DNA of 64,000 nucleotides from Boesenbergia rotunda (taxonomy: Eukaryota > Streptophyta > Magnoliopsida > Zingiberales > Zingiberaceae). The notes beneath the pieces were generated by a model. That model did no database searches, was not told where the DNA came from, and saw only the letters and a program-made list of their open reading frames with translations. The position numbers were made by a program, and so were the translations under genes. The first letter of the stretch is position 1, and each line of letters starts with the position of its first letter. Where the stretch lies: positions 1-64,000 of the forward strand of contig JAGFNQ010001190.1 of NCBI GenBank assembly GCA_024364735.1, read 5' to 3'. Positions 1-12,295 of this stretch are shown here, piece after piece.

Positions 1-96
1 CTTCCAGGAGGCTGAAGTCTGTTCAGTTGGAGCACCCACTCCTGAAGTCTTCTGGACCCTGCAAAACAATGTAATACCTCTCTCAAGTGTTCAGGG

Positions 97-2089
97 TCAG
101 AAAGAAATGATATAATTCAGTCTCTGCATAAATGAATCCAAATCTGCATCATGTCCAATTAAATCACTTCTTGGTGCTCAATAAAATTTTCAAAATTATT
201 TCCTACCAAATTTGCATCCAAATACTCATCACAATTAAAGAAATCAATTTCTGGCTCATCAATAGAAATTTCACAATTATTTTCAATCAAGGGTGTATCA
301 AGTAATGTGTCATAACCAATCAAATCAATATCAGGTATCTCCAAAAGTTTTTCACATTCATTTTCAGCATAAGACATAACAAGAGATTCATCAAAATAAA
401 TAACATCCATTTCAGGCACTTCTAAAAAATTTTCATTAGTCATATCCACAAAAGATGTATCTAAAGATTCATCATAACAAACTACATCAATTATGGGTGC
501 CTCTAAAATTATTTCACTATTCATATTTACAATGGATGTGTCAAGTAATGCATGATGATCAATAAAATCAATGTTTGGTACCTCTGTGGATTTTCACAAA
601 CAATCTCTACACAAGGTATATCAATAAATTCATCAGAACTAATAAAATCATCCCTAGGTACCTCACTGAATTTTTTTGAAGAAGGAGGAGAAATACTTAC
701 CTTAGCGTGCTGGATAATACCTGGAGGTTCTACAAGGGTAGATGTATCCATGGCCTCCTCCTGGTCAAGTACGTGCTCCTCTTCAGCCTCAGACTCTGGT
801 GGACACTCAACTGGTGATCCTTGGGTGCTTGCTTCCACCATGCAAGTCCCTACACTTTCTGGTTCATTCTCTAAATCTTGTGGTGGTCCCTGGGGCTTAG
901 TGCAATCCCCTACACCTGTGGAATCATCTCCTATGCATTCTTCCTCAATAATATCTGCAACAACAGTATCAGAAAAATTAGGACCATCAATAATACTATC
1001 ATCAGAAAATAAAAGTCTAGAATTGTCCTGTGGAGCTTCAATTTCTTCTTCTGGAGCTGAAAAATTTGGAATTGGATTTTGAATAGGAGTCTCCGAAGGG
1101 ATGCATGCTGTAGGTGCCCAGACTTTAATGTATTCTTCTTCTTCTTCTTCTAAAATTGCAAGATCCATTAAAGAAAGATTTGGCCTTGCACTAGGGTCAC
1201 CTTGAACTTGTATCTGATTCATTTGACTAGAAATTTGTCCAACGCCTCTTTCTATGTCTTGAAGCCTTTGCTGCTGTTGATGATATTGTACAACTAGTTG
1301 ATAAATTTCCTCCATTCTTTGTTGTTGTGCCTCATTCTCATTAAGATTCTCAAAGCCTCCTTGGTTAGCATAGCTCCTTGACTGATTTTGAAAGGATGAA
1401 GTAGGCTGAAAATTTTGAGCTTGCTGATTGGGTTGAAAACATGGCTGTTGAGGCTGATGAAAGGGCTGATATTCATGGTAGCTATCAGAAGTTATGGAGA
1501 GCAGATATTCTTGGAAACTTTGCTGGGAGATGCAGCCTTGAAAATTCTAATTTTTAGCTGGAAAATTAGGTGGCGAAGGCTGAAAATTCTGCCCTTGAAA
1601 CCCTTGATTGTAGGGCTGTGAAAACTGGTTCAAGGGCTGTGTAGGCTGAAAATTTTGTTGGTTTTGCGCTGGAAAAACTGGGAATGATTGAAAACCTTGC
1701 TGCCCTTGATTGTATTGCTGGAATTGAGGTTCAAAATGCTGAAATGGTTGCTGAAAATTGGGCTGAAATTGCTGAAAACTGGGCTGAAAATTCTGGAAAA
1801 TTGGCTGCCCGTTCTGAAAATTCTGGAAATTCTGGAAATTGCTGGAATTCGGCTGAAATTGTTGGAATTGTTGTGGTTGCTCGAATTGTTGCAATGGTGG
1901 CTGAAAAAACTGATTTGGTTGCTCAAAAACTTAAAATTGGGGCTGCCCATTCTGAATTTGTTGGAAATTTGAGTAGGGCTGTTGGAAATCATGCTGTAAT
2001 GATGGCTGAAAGAACTGATTGGTTTGCTGAAAATTTTGGTTGCAAGGTTGTTGAAATTGGTTGAAAGGCTGAAACTCTGATGACCACAT
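97..2089 (-). pseudogene. Gln/Phe/Asn-rich protein with C-terminal 27-residue acidic repeats, frame broken
   Basis: I do not recognise this protein. From an ATG at 2087-2089, 137 bases inside the primer site, one frame runs to about 590 with only a TAA near 1935 and a TAG at 1547-1549. It then continues after a one-base shift near 590, and after another near 165, ending at 97. The N-terminal part is dense in FQQ and FQP motifs and looks prion-like. The middle is acidic and Pro/Ser-rich, with a run of five or six Glu. The C-terminal part is about seven copies of a roughly 27-residue unit of the form E-V-P-x-I-D-x-I-x-x-D-E-x-L-D-T. The repeat phase is kept across both frameshifts, so these are recent damage to a once continuous protein of about 660 residues. 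Confidence 0.6.
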
Positions 2090-2226
2090 TTTGATCTTGC
2101 AGCCCTGTCATAAACAAACAAGAAAAATGGCAGTACCAGTATACAAAAGATAAAATAAAATAAAATAGAACCCAATGATATGTCTAAAAGCATACAAGGA
2201 AAAATCAAACAAATCAACTAGTTGCT

Positions 2227-2244
2227 TCCCCGGCAACGGCGCCA
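2227..2244 (-). other. Primer binding site, tRNA-Asp type
   Basis: On the minus strand TGGCGCCGTTGCCGGGGA lies 6 bases inside the LTR end at 2251. It is complementary to the 3' end of plant tRNA-Asp(GUC), whose acceptor/T-arm ends in CCCCGGCAACGGCGCCA. It is not a tRNA gene, because no anticodon arm is present. Confidence 0.85.
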
Positions 2245-2250
2245 AAAATT

Positions 2251-4964
2251 TGACGAGCCCAAATTATACTAAATTAAAGTTGTCACGAAAGTGAGCTCAT
2301 CAGATTTAAATGTGAATATGAATAACTGGAAACCCTTTTACAATCAAAAATATGGAAATGTAATATAGGGGCCACAGGTCGTATTTTTCTCGGGGCTAGT
2401 TGACGTTGTGTGATTCACGCTTGTATTTAGGTGTCGTTTGTGAATTTGGATTTCGAATAAATATTTGGGTTTGGAATGCGAGTAGAAATTGAATGAAAGT
2501 ACCAAGACAAGGAAGAAACTTAATCACGCAAATTTACATCGAGTAATGGCAGCTCATGGACTCAACCAATAAGAAAAATCCAAGTAACCAACTTTGGAAA
2601 ACAATTCTGGGTTGAAACAAAATCATACGGACAGTTAATGTGAAGCAATTGGTGTTGAGTAATGAATGAGAGACAAATCCAATATAAGGGTAAAACGTGC
2701 AAGGCTAAATCCAGCTGATGTATGGAAGACAATTCAACTCCACTTGGATGCAAGATTAACAAGCAACTATTTTCAAATGCAATAGCATTCAAATGCAAAG
2801 CTTTCTTGATACAAACTTCATTACTACAATTGAAACTGCAGAAATGGATTTGGCACAGACTTGAAACTGGAATGCAGTAATGGATACTACGATTCAGGCT
2901 CATTGCAGAAATTTTGAAGGAAGAAGTGCAGCCGTTGATTGGAATGCAGAGTTTCCAATCAAACTGCTGCAGAATTAAGCTGCAGAACTGCAGAAAATTG
3001 GCTGCAGGGATTGCACTGCAGTTTTTCAGAGAAACTGAACACAAACACTCAAGCAAATGAATTCGTATGCTGAGTTCTAATTGCAGCACTTCACTGGTAC
3101 ATCCTTAAGAATGATAGCCACCATGTGCAGCAATGAAATTCAGAGACCCAAAGATGAAAACTGATTAACTTAGAAGCAAACTAAATACAGCAACACACAC
3201 CAAACAAGTTAAATGCAAAATTTATCAAATACCTGCTCACGTGATACTCATTCAGGAATTTACCAACTGATACAAAGTTGGCACGCAGCAGCTTAATAAA
3301 GTTGCAGGAATAAATCTGAGTTCAGAAACATGCAAGGCAACCTAAGATCTAATTCACACCCCAAATTTCGAAGAAGATTAAAAAGGACAGCTATGTACTT
3401 GATACGAACTCAAGAGGTGATAATTCAAACTTTGCAGAAATTCAACACTGAAATTCAGAAATGAAATCTGTACACAACCATATAGCTGTGCCCAAACTGC
3501 ATACATGGATACCGAAGCTTTGGAAATGAAAGAGACTAAAATATAAATTCAAAAGAACAACTCAAGCTAACTAGGTGCATTTAAAAGACTGATACGCAAC
3601 AGCTTAAGACTGAATACGCAGCAGATTGGACAGTAAGCGCAGAAATAAAACAGAACAACATTTACGCAGCAGGTATAACTGAAATTCAACTTTAAAACTG
3701 ATACGAAAAAAATAAACAGGTTCACGAGCTAACTACTTGCAGGAATTTAACCTAATTAGACAGAAAGCATTCAGAAATTGAAACTAAACGTGCTGATACA
3801 AAACCAAAACTGTAAGAAACGAGGCAGAAAATGAGATTACAGCTAGAAAACTCAAATTAACTAGTTAAACTACGCCTCAACTCTCCCTAAGCTCAAGGTT
3901 TCTTTGTTCGTCACGCAAAGGCTGGCCTCGAACCCCTAAGCTCAGCAATTCGCTGGAAAACAGCTCCGCTTGGTAAACTCTGCTCAAACTACACAGTTGG
4001 GGAAATTTCCAATCCGAAAGCTTCGATCTCAGTTGTTGAGCTGCGATGGTGATTTGGAAACGATCTGAGGTCACCTGAGAACCCCTACAAGTGCCTCAGA
4101 TCATCGGAAATGGATTGTGGCTAAGATCTCAGTGCTCGGACCACAGAGATTGCGAAACCCTCAACAAGCTCTGTCCGGTGCGAATTTGAGCTGAAATTTC
4201 CAACCAAATTATCCTCCAGCGACCCAAACCTTGATCCAGATGAAGAATTAAGGGGTCGCGCCCCTTGAATGGAAGAAATCTAGCTAAACAGTGAAGAGAA
4301 AACGAAGAATGAAGAAGACGGCGAGGAAACGCGACGCTGAGAAATGTGGCTGCGTTTTGATTAAATAGGAACAAATCGACGGCTCAGATTGATCGGAGGA
4401 GATCCAACGGTAGATCTTGGTCTGATTTGAGCCAAACTTTTATGATGATGATCTAGGGTCAGGATCTGCCTTGTGGTAGCTCGGATCCTCCAGATATGCA
4501 ACGGATGGTCCAGATCAACTCTATCTGTGAATGGACGCTCTAGAGCCCTCCTTGCTTGATCCAACGGTTGATTGAGCTCTGATTGGGATGAAACCTTCAG
4601 ATCTTGATCATAGAGCTTGATCAACCCTAACCCTAGCTCGGATTGCTTCAGATCGTCCCGGATGGCTCAGATCTAGCCGCTCTTGAATCGGACGGCCCGG
4701 ATTAATCGTAGGCTTGATAATTCGATCCGGTTCACATCCGACTCAAGTTTGACCCAATATGCCCTAGGTCCAGGATCCTTTCATGCCTACAAAAATATAT
4801 CAGAAAATTAGTGGCCAAATTATCCAAAAAATGTGTAATTTTGCAATTAAGTCCAAAATAAGATAAAGTTCCAAAACCTAGGGTAAAATCATAATTAAGC
4901 AATAAAAACATGGGTCAAACATGGATTTTAGCAATTAAAATAATCAATAAAATGGTGCTTATCA
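2251..4964 (-). repeat. 5' LTR of the minus-strand element (2.7 kb)
   Basis: On the plus strand it runs from TGACGAGCCC to GGTGCTTATCA, giving the TG...CA ends of an LTR. The inner end abuts the primer site and the outer end cuts a gypsy integrase frame. A TATTTAA motif near 4360-4368 (minus sense) could be its TATA box. The ORFs seen across it are short and of random composition, and none is supported as a gene. The other LTR is outside the window, so the length is inferred from the junctions alone. Confidence 0.65.
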
Positions 4965-5744
4965 GTCTTTCACCCCCAGACTAACGGGCAGACTGAAAGA
5001 GTGAATCAGATATTAGAGGACATGTTACGAACTTGTGCCTTGGACTTCAAGGGAAGCTGGTGTCGATACCTGAGCCTGGCAGAGTTTGCTTATAACAACA
5101 GTTATCAGGCTACTATCGGGATGGCACCGTACGAAGCACTATACGGAAGGAAATGCAGATCTCCTATATGCTAGCTTGAGAGTGGTGAAAAGAAGGAGAT
5201 GGGACTCCAGACTGATATTATAGATGAAACCACTCAGGCTATAAAGAATATCCGCCAGAGGATAGAGACTGCTTAGAGTCGGCAGAAAAGCTACGCTGAT
5301 AAGCGACGCAGACCACTAGAGTTTGATGTTGGGGATTCAGTATTCCTTAAAGTGGCCCCTATGAGTGGGGTGATGAGATTCGGGAAGAGAGGGAAGCTGA
5401 GTCCGCGATATGTGGGACCGTACCAGATCCTGAGACGGGAAGGCAAAGTGGCCTACGAACTGGAGCTACCGCCAGAAATGTCGGCTATCCACAATGTCTT
5501 CCATGTATCAATGCTCAGGAAATGTACCTCTGATGTGAATCAAATGATAGAGCCCCAACCAGTACAAGACCAAGATAACCTAAGTTCTGAACGCCGACCT
5601 ATTCAGATCCTAGATCGGGAAGTCAAAAAGTTAAAGAACAAGGAAGTGCCCTTAGTAAAGGTTCTGTGGCGGAACGAGCAATTCGAAGAAGCCACCTGGG
5701 AACGAGAGGAGGCAATGCGATTAAAGTATCCGGAACTGTTTTAA
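4965..5744 (+). pseudogene. Ty3-gypsy chromovirus integrase C-terminus and chromodomain (fragment)
   Basis: The frame starts with the integrase motif FHPQTNGQTERVNQ at about 4969, continues through the YNNSYQATIGMAPYEALYG region, meets a TAG near 5172 where the family has Trp, and then reads open from 5352 to the stop at 5744. The end (IQILDREVKKLKNKEVPLVKVLW, then WE.E) is a chromodomain typical of Tekay/Del-like chromoviruses. It is truncated on the left by the insertion ending at 4964. A polypurine-like GTACGGGGGA and an LTR start follow directly, so this is the true 3' end of the pol gene. Confidence 0.85.
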
Positions 5745-6124
5745 GTTCGGGATGAACTTTTTATAAGGTACGGGGGATTGTAACACCCCAATTTTTCCCA
5801 TATGTAATGTTATGAATTCATGATCATGAAATGTCATGATGTTGTGGTGTTTTGAATTGGTAGAATGAATGGTTTTGTTTAAACCTTGCATAGAGACAAA
5901 GTTGGGTACAAACTCTAGTCTAGAGTTCACACATATTGTGATAGCTTATTTACTTCGCAAAAGTCCTAATTGCAAGTTTATGAGGTTGTTTTGGGTTGCT
6001 AAAATGTTTAGAAAACTAGTGTAGAGTATAGAAATGGAGTTATGTCATTGTATGTCTTGAAAGTATATATTTTATGGATCATTGGGGATGGATTTCAGGT
6101 CTGAAATGCAGGTTTCAGGCGTGG

Positions 6125-6320
6125 CAGTCGACTGGTGCAGAACCAGTCGACTGCGATATCGTACAGAACCTTCTGTTCGATGCACCAGTCGACTGCCATG
6201 AGGCCAGTCGACTGGTGCCGAGCACAGAATGTTTCTGTGGACGATACCAGTCGACTGGCTATATAGCAGTCGACTGGTACCATTGAAAAGACATGTCCCT
6301 CCATGAGAATAGTATAAATA
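6125..6320 (+). promoter_or_regulatory. Array of six CAGTCGACTG palindromes upstream of a TATA box
   Basis: The perfect palindrome CAGTCGACTG occurs at 6125, 6144, 6186, 6205, 6248 and 6267, as three pairs with start-to-start spacing of exactly 19 bases. The pairs are 42-43 bases apart, and each gap holds a second dyad, ACAGAA-N2/3-TTCTGT (6163-6176 and 6224-6238). TATAAATA follows at 6313-6320, 36 bases after the last copy. The position in U3 just upstream of the TATA box suggests an LTR enhancer; that function is inferred. Confidence 0.7.
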
Positions 6321-6846
6321 AGAGAGGAGGGAGGGAGAGGGAGAAAGAACTTCCATTCTTCTTCTTCCCCACTCTCCCCACCGAAACCTAGAAGCCTCTT
6401 CTCCTTTTCATTTTTCGAAAATACACCCTAGGGTTCTAACCCTAGGAAATTGGAAGGAAGAAGACCCCATCCAAGGATCTTGCCCTCTACTAGGGCCAAG
6501 GGTCCTAGAGAAGTTCTAGCAAGGGGAACTCTCACCCCTCCTTCAACCAAGGGTATCCTAAGGATTTAGAGAAGGTGAATTTCAAGCGAATGGATGTAAG
6601 TATCCCCTCGCCTGCAGTGTAATTGTTGTTGCATGATTCCTTCTTCTTCTTATTTTTTTCGAAAATGGGAATGTCCCTTGTGCATGTTTCGGCCACCCTC
6701 AAGGGGGAGGCCTTGGCTACTCCTTGATGCATGAGGAGACCCCTTGGGACTTAGGGTATATATATATGTCATTTTCCCTTCATGTTGTGATGACAAAAAC
6801 TAGGGTTGAACACCCTACATGTTTCGGCCATGAACAAAACCCTAGG

Positions 6847-7170
6847 GTTAGTGAGGGTTGAATTACTCTATCATGTATCCTATGCTTAGTGTATTGCATG
6901 ATAGTGTATACATGGTGTTTGTATAAATGTTAGTGAGGGTTGAATTACTCTATGATATATCCTATGCTTAGTGTATTGCATGATAGTGTATACATGGTGT
7001 TTGTATAAATGTTAGTGAGGGTTGAATTACTCTATGATGTATCCTATGCTTAGTGTATTGCATGATAGTGTATACATGGTGTTTGTATAAATGTTTGTGA
7101 GGGTTGATTACCCCATGATGAATGCTATGCTTAATATGATACATGATGTATATATATGTGATGCTTGTAT
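6847..7170 (+). repeat. 82-bp tandem repeat in the chromovirus LTR
   Basis: About four copies of a unit starting GTTAGTGAGGGTTGA begin near 6847, 6929, 7011 and 7093, a period of 82 bases. The first three are nearly identical and the last is diverged. No coding potential is seen. Confidence 0.8.
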
Positions 7171-7518
7171 GGGATGTTTGATGTCAAAAACCTAACCTAC
7201 CCCTACCCTATGACTTTCGGCCAACCCTAGTTTTAGGATTCGGAAGAATTCAATTAACCCATGAAGCATGCTACCACTTCCTATGATATGAATATGATTT
7301 ATGTGACCAATCTTGTCATATATAAAGTATGTTTAAGTGGTTGAATTATGATGTATGTATGGGCATGTCTTATAGCCCATGGGGCACCCTTATGAATTGC
7401 ATGTGATGTGTATGCTAATATGCTTGAAAGGATACTCCACTAAGTATGGGATCAAGAGCACCCCTTATGTTGTGTGGTGTGTCCCTATGGGATCATGAGC
7501 ACCCTTGAAGAGTGGTGT

Positions 7519-10500
7519 TGTAATGACCCAAAAAATTCTCTTAATATTTTCTTAAAATATTGACCATGTCTAGATAATTTTCCGAGAGACCTAGAAATAT
7601 TTATATAAAATTTGGCCTAGAAATCCATATTTTCTCAATTAAATTGAGAAAACTAAGTACTAATGGGCCTTATATGGGCTTTTTAGTACCATGATTATTG
7701 GTGAATTTTAGGTGAAAATTTATAGAAATATGAAGGGATTTTAATAAGAAATATTAACATAATTATGGGGGGAATTTTTATGGGATTTTCGAAAATTACT
7801 AGGAAAATAAAATAAAATAAGTGGGAAAAAAATTGTGCAACTACCAAGGATTGAACCATGGACCTCTTGTACAACCATGTATGCTTTAACCAACTCCTCT
7901 AGCAAGGGAATGTTACAAGGGAATGAAATGGAGATTGGTTAAGGCTTAGAAGAAGATGAAGGGTCATGGAGAGACTCTTCATTTACCTCCTTAATGGGTG
8001 ATAAATAGGGGGGTTTGGGAGTTTCTTTCTTCCTTCCTTCAATTGCATTTGCTCTCCCTCCTCCCTCCTCATTCTAGCTGAAACCCCAAGGAGGAGTTCT
8101 CCCTTGGAAAAACTTCCACCAAGGTTTCATCTCCAAGATCTAAGGACTTCACAAGAGTACAAGGGCTAAGGGTGGTCAAGAGGCAACAAGATTTCCGTCT
8201 TTCTCTCAAATCTAAGGTTTATACTCAAGTTCAACCAAGGTAAGACTCCCTCACCTATGGTATAATGGTTTTCTTGAAGATTAACATGATATGAAAGTCT
8301 TGTATATGATGTTTATGTTGGAAAACCAAAGGAAACCCATGAGCCCAACCCTATAGGTTTCGGCCACCATGGGTTCTTGGTCTATAATGATGATAAAAAA
8401 TCTTCATAATGTTGTCTAATGTGTTCTCATGATGTTTAGAGATTAAATATAATTTTTGAGAATTTTTGGGGTACCCTAGGATTCCCTAGGGTTTCGGCCA
8501 TCCCATGAATCCATGGGTAGAGTTGAACTTAAACCCTCAAGTATGTGGTTTGTGTATTATCATGATATGAGGGAGATTGAGGGGGCTTATGTGAACTTTT
8601 ACAAGGCATTGTGATCCCCACAAGTTTCGGCCAAGTTGGACCTAGGGCAATAAGTTAGGGATTTCCCTCAAGCAAGGGTCCCAATGGCTTCATGGTGGAG
8701 TATGTTTGGTGTTAATGTTTGATTGGGGGATTTTATGGAATTTTTCCATGAACCCATGGCCTTGTAGGGTTTCGGCCAGCACATGGAAAGGGGGCTAAAG
8801 GTTAGGGATAACCCTAATTATGAGCCCTAATGGTCTCCCATGGTCTTATAAGTAAAGTATGGTTGGTTCCTTACCTTATGCTATTTTACATGATTAATTG
8901 AATGATGGGATTTAGCCCTATAAGTTTCGGCCAAGCCAAGGAATTTAGGGTTTGGAAGGAGTTAGGGTTCAAAGAATGATGGTTTATGCTTACCATGAAG
9001 TATATATATGTATAGGTTCAAGCATGTGGTAGAAATCATGTTCCCAATAACCCTAAGTTTAAGCACCATGTTTTATGTTTATGATTGGATGCCATGCTTA
9101 ATAGGGTTTATTATGAATGTCTTATGTTTTATGCCATGTAATTGGATGATAAGTAGAATGTTATGGAAATTCTACCTATGCATGCTTAAGATAGATACCA
9201 TGCTTAGGCAAGAAATGCAATGTGTACCTTATGTATCATGATCATACAAGCTCTATGTAGTAGGATAAATATCTATGAAAAACATGTCATGTTTGATGCA
9301 ATGCCTACCTTCTAGATTATGATCATGCAAGTACTAAAAATAGGAATGATGTTTAGGTATACATGTCATGTTTATGTAGGAAGAAGTATGCCATGTTGTA
9401 TGAATAATGATGTATGCCATGTTGTATGGATAATGATGCATGCCATGTTAAAAGAATAAAGACTCATGCCATGTTTATGAAAGAAGATGCATACCATGTT
9501 TATGAATGATGATAATGCTCATGCCTTCTAGGCATCATGATGTTATGCAATAAGAATGAACAATGAAAGGATAAGCATGTGTTAAGTCATGCTTTATGTA
9601 ACATGGTTATGCTATGAATGTCTTATGAAAGATGAAACATGCAAAGTATTTTACTTTATGAATGGGCTTGTACCGGACCGAAGTATGGGTCCAAGGGATG
9701 GGCACCTTAAGAACGCCCCGGTTCTGGACTATCGACTATGTTGTCCACGGTTCTGGCACTACCGGAGTTGTGCAACAGGGATGGGCTCCTTAAGAACGCC
9801 TCGGTTCGGGGACTACCGACTATGCTGTCCTTACCCTAGTAGGTCGGGGCTCGCTACCTCGGACTTGCTAGGGATGCGCGCTATGATGTATGTATGTGGT
9901 ACAAGCCGGGGACCCCAATGATATGATGATTATGTTTAAGCATTTTAAAAGTATGTTTTTAAAAGTTAAGCATCCTTATGTATATGCATTCCACTCATGC
10001 ATTCATTCATGTTATGCATTATGCTATGTTGATAAGATTTTATGCTTACACTTCATGTTAAGAAATATGCATGAAAATAATGATCTATGCCATGATTATG
10101 TTAAGAAGATGTTCATATGCTATGATAGGAAGTATGCTTATGTTTAGGCCATACAGGTTGTTTTACACCTTATGGACATGTTTATACCATGTATTATGCC
10201 ATGTCAAGAATGTTTAGGATGTTATGTTTATACCATGAATTATGCCATGTAGTATGTCATGTTTACCATGAATTATGCCATGCTAGGAACGTTGAGTATG
10301 TTTATACTTATGCCATATGGTACGCCATGTTTAGAATGTTCTTATGTTATGTTCATGCCACGTATTATGCCATGCTTAGAATGTTTACTATGTTTACGAT
10401 TATGCCATGTCTTATGCCATGCTAGGAATGTTCACTTATGTTTATGTTCATGCCATGCTTGTATATGATAAGTGATTTAAGATGTTATGTTCTAAGTAGA

Positions 10501-10968
10501 GCACCAAGTATGTTAATGTTTCCTGTGCTCATTATGAGATGATGAATGGTTTTTGTGAGTAGGAAAGAGTCTTACTAAGCCTGTGTGCTTATAGTCTTAT
10601 TTTCTTATACCGCAGATCATTCAAGGGGACAATGATGGAAGCAGCAGGAGGGCGAGAACACATGTGTGTGGTAGTGACTTGGCCCAGGAAACCCTATGTT
10701 TATCGCTTATACTAGAACTTTACTATGGTCACTTATACGCTTGAATAATGACTTATGGAACTCTATGATATGATGTTAAGTATGACATGATATGACATGA
10801 TATGATGTTAAAGTATGAAGTCAATATGCCAAGGTTCCTATGTCATTATGTTAAGAAGGTTATTAGGTCATGTATAAGTTAAAGTTATTCCGCTGCCTTA
10901 TGATGTCTACATGCCTTAAGTATGTTAACGTAACGCCGCCTTATGGAAAAAAAAAAGCAGGCGTTACA
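7519..10968 (+). mobile_element. Solo LTR of a related chromovirus family (3.45 kb)
   Basis: It starts TGTAATGACCC, ends GGCGTTACA, and is flanked by the perfect 5-bp duplication GGTGT (7514-7518 and 10969-10973). No gag-pol lies inside. The last part (near 10555-10700: GAGTAGGA, then CTTACTAAGC, CAGCAGGAGGGC) matches the corresponding part of the outer LTR (11397-11530), so the two LTR families are related. It carries a candidate TATA near 8002, repeated GTTTCGGCCA motifs (about 8357-8930) and many TTATGCCATG-type repeats (about 9400-10460). The short ORFs here are by-products of those repeats. Confidence 0.7.
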
Positions 10969-12111
10969 GGTGTGTCCCTTGAGAGTGGATTTGGAGTACT
11001 CCTTAGCATATATGTAAAAGCATGATAAGTATTTTACTTTGAAAGTTGTGTACCCGACTCGGAAGGGGGTCGTTAAATAAATCCGGGGTACATGTTAACT
11101 GAAGGTTATGGCTCCGGTAGGACGGAAGGGTCCTGCTCTAATGGGTTGGTGGCTCGCTACCCCAATTCATTAGGGAACGCGCTTGATGTGGTACACAACT
11201 GGGCCCCTATATGATGTTAAAGTATTTTTAAGTAATACCTTTATGGAATTGTTTTGAAAACATTTATTATATGTGAAGGGTATGCTTAAGATACTTTATA
11301 TTGCTTGCTTAGAAACTTTGATGTTTAGTATGCTATGATAAACTCATGCTTATGATTCGTTATGTGTACATGTTGTATTCTTCCGTATTGATTTTGTGAG
11401 TAGGACAGGATCCTTACTAAGCATTTGTGCTTACGAGTTTATGTGTTGTCTTATGCTGCAGATAAGGGTAAGGGACACTTAAACTAAAGGAAGAGGCAGG
11501 AGGGCTAAAGATGTGTGGGGTGGTGGCTCAGGAAAGAAAGATTCTTATATCTACTTTACTATGCTTATGTTGATGTTTCCTTGATAATGAATGTTAGTGA
11601 TTAGGGTTGGTACTCTTGAATGTTAGTGATTACACTTGGATTACTCTTATACTCGATTATGTTTGACTATGTTGTGAGTTGAACTACTTGTGAACCTATC
11701 ATGTTATAGGATAACTCTTGATTAAGATATTTCACATGATGTTCTAGACTTCCTTTAGACTCAATCTTATGAACTGTTATTATGCATGGAAACCTATGAC
11801 TATGCTTCTAAATGATGTTCTAGGATGTGAATTCATGACGCCTTGCAATGGAATGTATAACATCACTATCATGATTTATGTGTTACTGAACTTGCTATGC
11901 ACCTACCATGTTCTAATCATTAAAGCATGATATCTGATTGGCATGCACTGACTAGTATGCTTAGCACTTGTAAATATCACTTGATAGTTTTAAACAAGCA
12001 TGCTCAGTACTTAGTCCTTGCACTTTTGCCTTTTTATTTTATGTTAAAATTATATGATTGATTGTACGTAACCCCGCCCCGAGAGTAGATATAAGGGCGG
12101 GCGTTACAAGT

Positions 12112-12126
12112 TGGTATCAGAGTAGG
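12112..12126 (+). other. Primer binding site, initiator tRNA-Met type
   Basis: TGGTATCAGAGTAGG starts 3 bases after the LTR end. The TGGTATCAGAG core is complementary to the 3' end of plant initiator tRNA-Met, the usual primer of chromoviruses and copia elements. Confidence 0.85.
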
Positions 12127-12295
12127 TTTCCCCTCCACTACACACACATCAAGCTTCATCCTGCCGCTTCCAAGTAAGAGATCCTAACCTCGCTTTACTT
12201 TATTTCATGTACTGTAATGATTATATGGAGATGATTTATACTTGCATAACAAGTGAAAGTAGTGTTAATTCTTATGTTAGTTTATTATCACCTGT

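Larger units (their letters stand above)
1..4964 (-). mobile_element. Partial LTR retroelement with long LTR and unusual ORF (5' part)
   Basis: Read on the minus strand, this is a 2.7-kb LTR, then a primer binding site matching plant tRNA-Asp, then an internal region with one long decayed ORF. The right end, with CA at 4963-4964, lies inside the integrase reading frame of a plus-strand chromovirus, so this element inserted into that one. The left part lies outside the window, so neither its 3' LTR nor the matching target duplication can be seen. tRNA-Asp priming is known for Athila-type gypsy elements, but no gag or pol is visible here. A non-autonomous LARD-like element fits better. Confidence 0.65.
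5779..12108 (+). repeat. Chromovirus LTR (about 2.9 kb once the insert is removed)
   Basis: The LTR begins TGTAACACCCC right after a polypurine tract and ends GGGCGTTACA at 12108, followed 3 bases later by a tRNA-Met primer site. A 3450-bp element (7519-10968) with its own target duplication interrupts it. Removing that and one duplication leaves about 2.87 kb. It contains a palindrome array with a TATA box (6125-6320), an 82-bp tandem repeat, and several GTTTCGGCCA motifs. Because pol 3' sequence lies on its left and primer site plus gag on its right, it serves as the 3' LTR of one copy and the 5' LTR of the next. Confidence 0.75.

Noticed and set aside
2227..2244. Possible tRNA-Asp gene
   Set aside because: Only the 3' end complement is present beside an LTR; it is a primer binding site.
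2562..3089. 175-residue minus-strand frame
   Set aside because: Located inside the 2.7-kb LTR; Cys/Ser/Leu-rich with no recognisable domain and no support beyond openness.
9589..10468. Several Met/Cys/Tyr-rich frames on the plus strand
   Set aside because: They arise from TTATGCCATG-type repeats in a long LTR and lack any protein-like pattern.
12112..12126. Possible tRNA-Met gene
   Set aside because: Same reason: an 11-15 base primer-site match with no cloverleaf.
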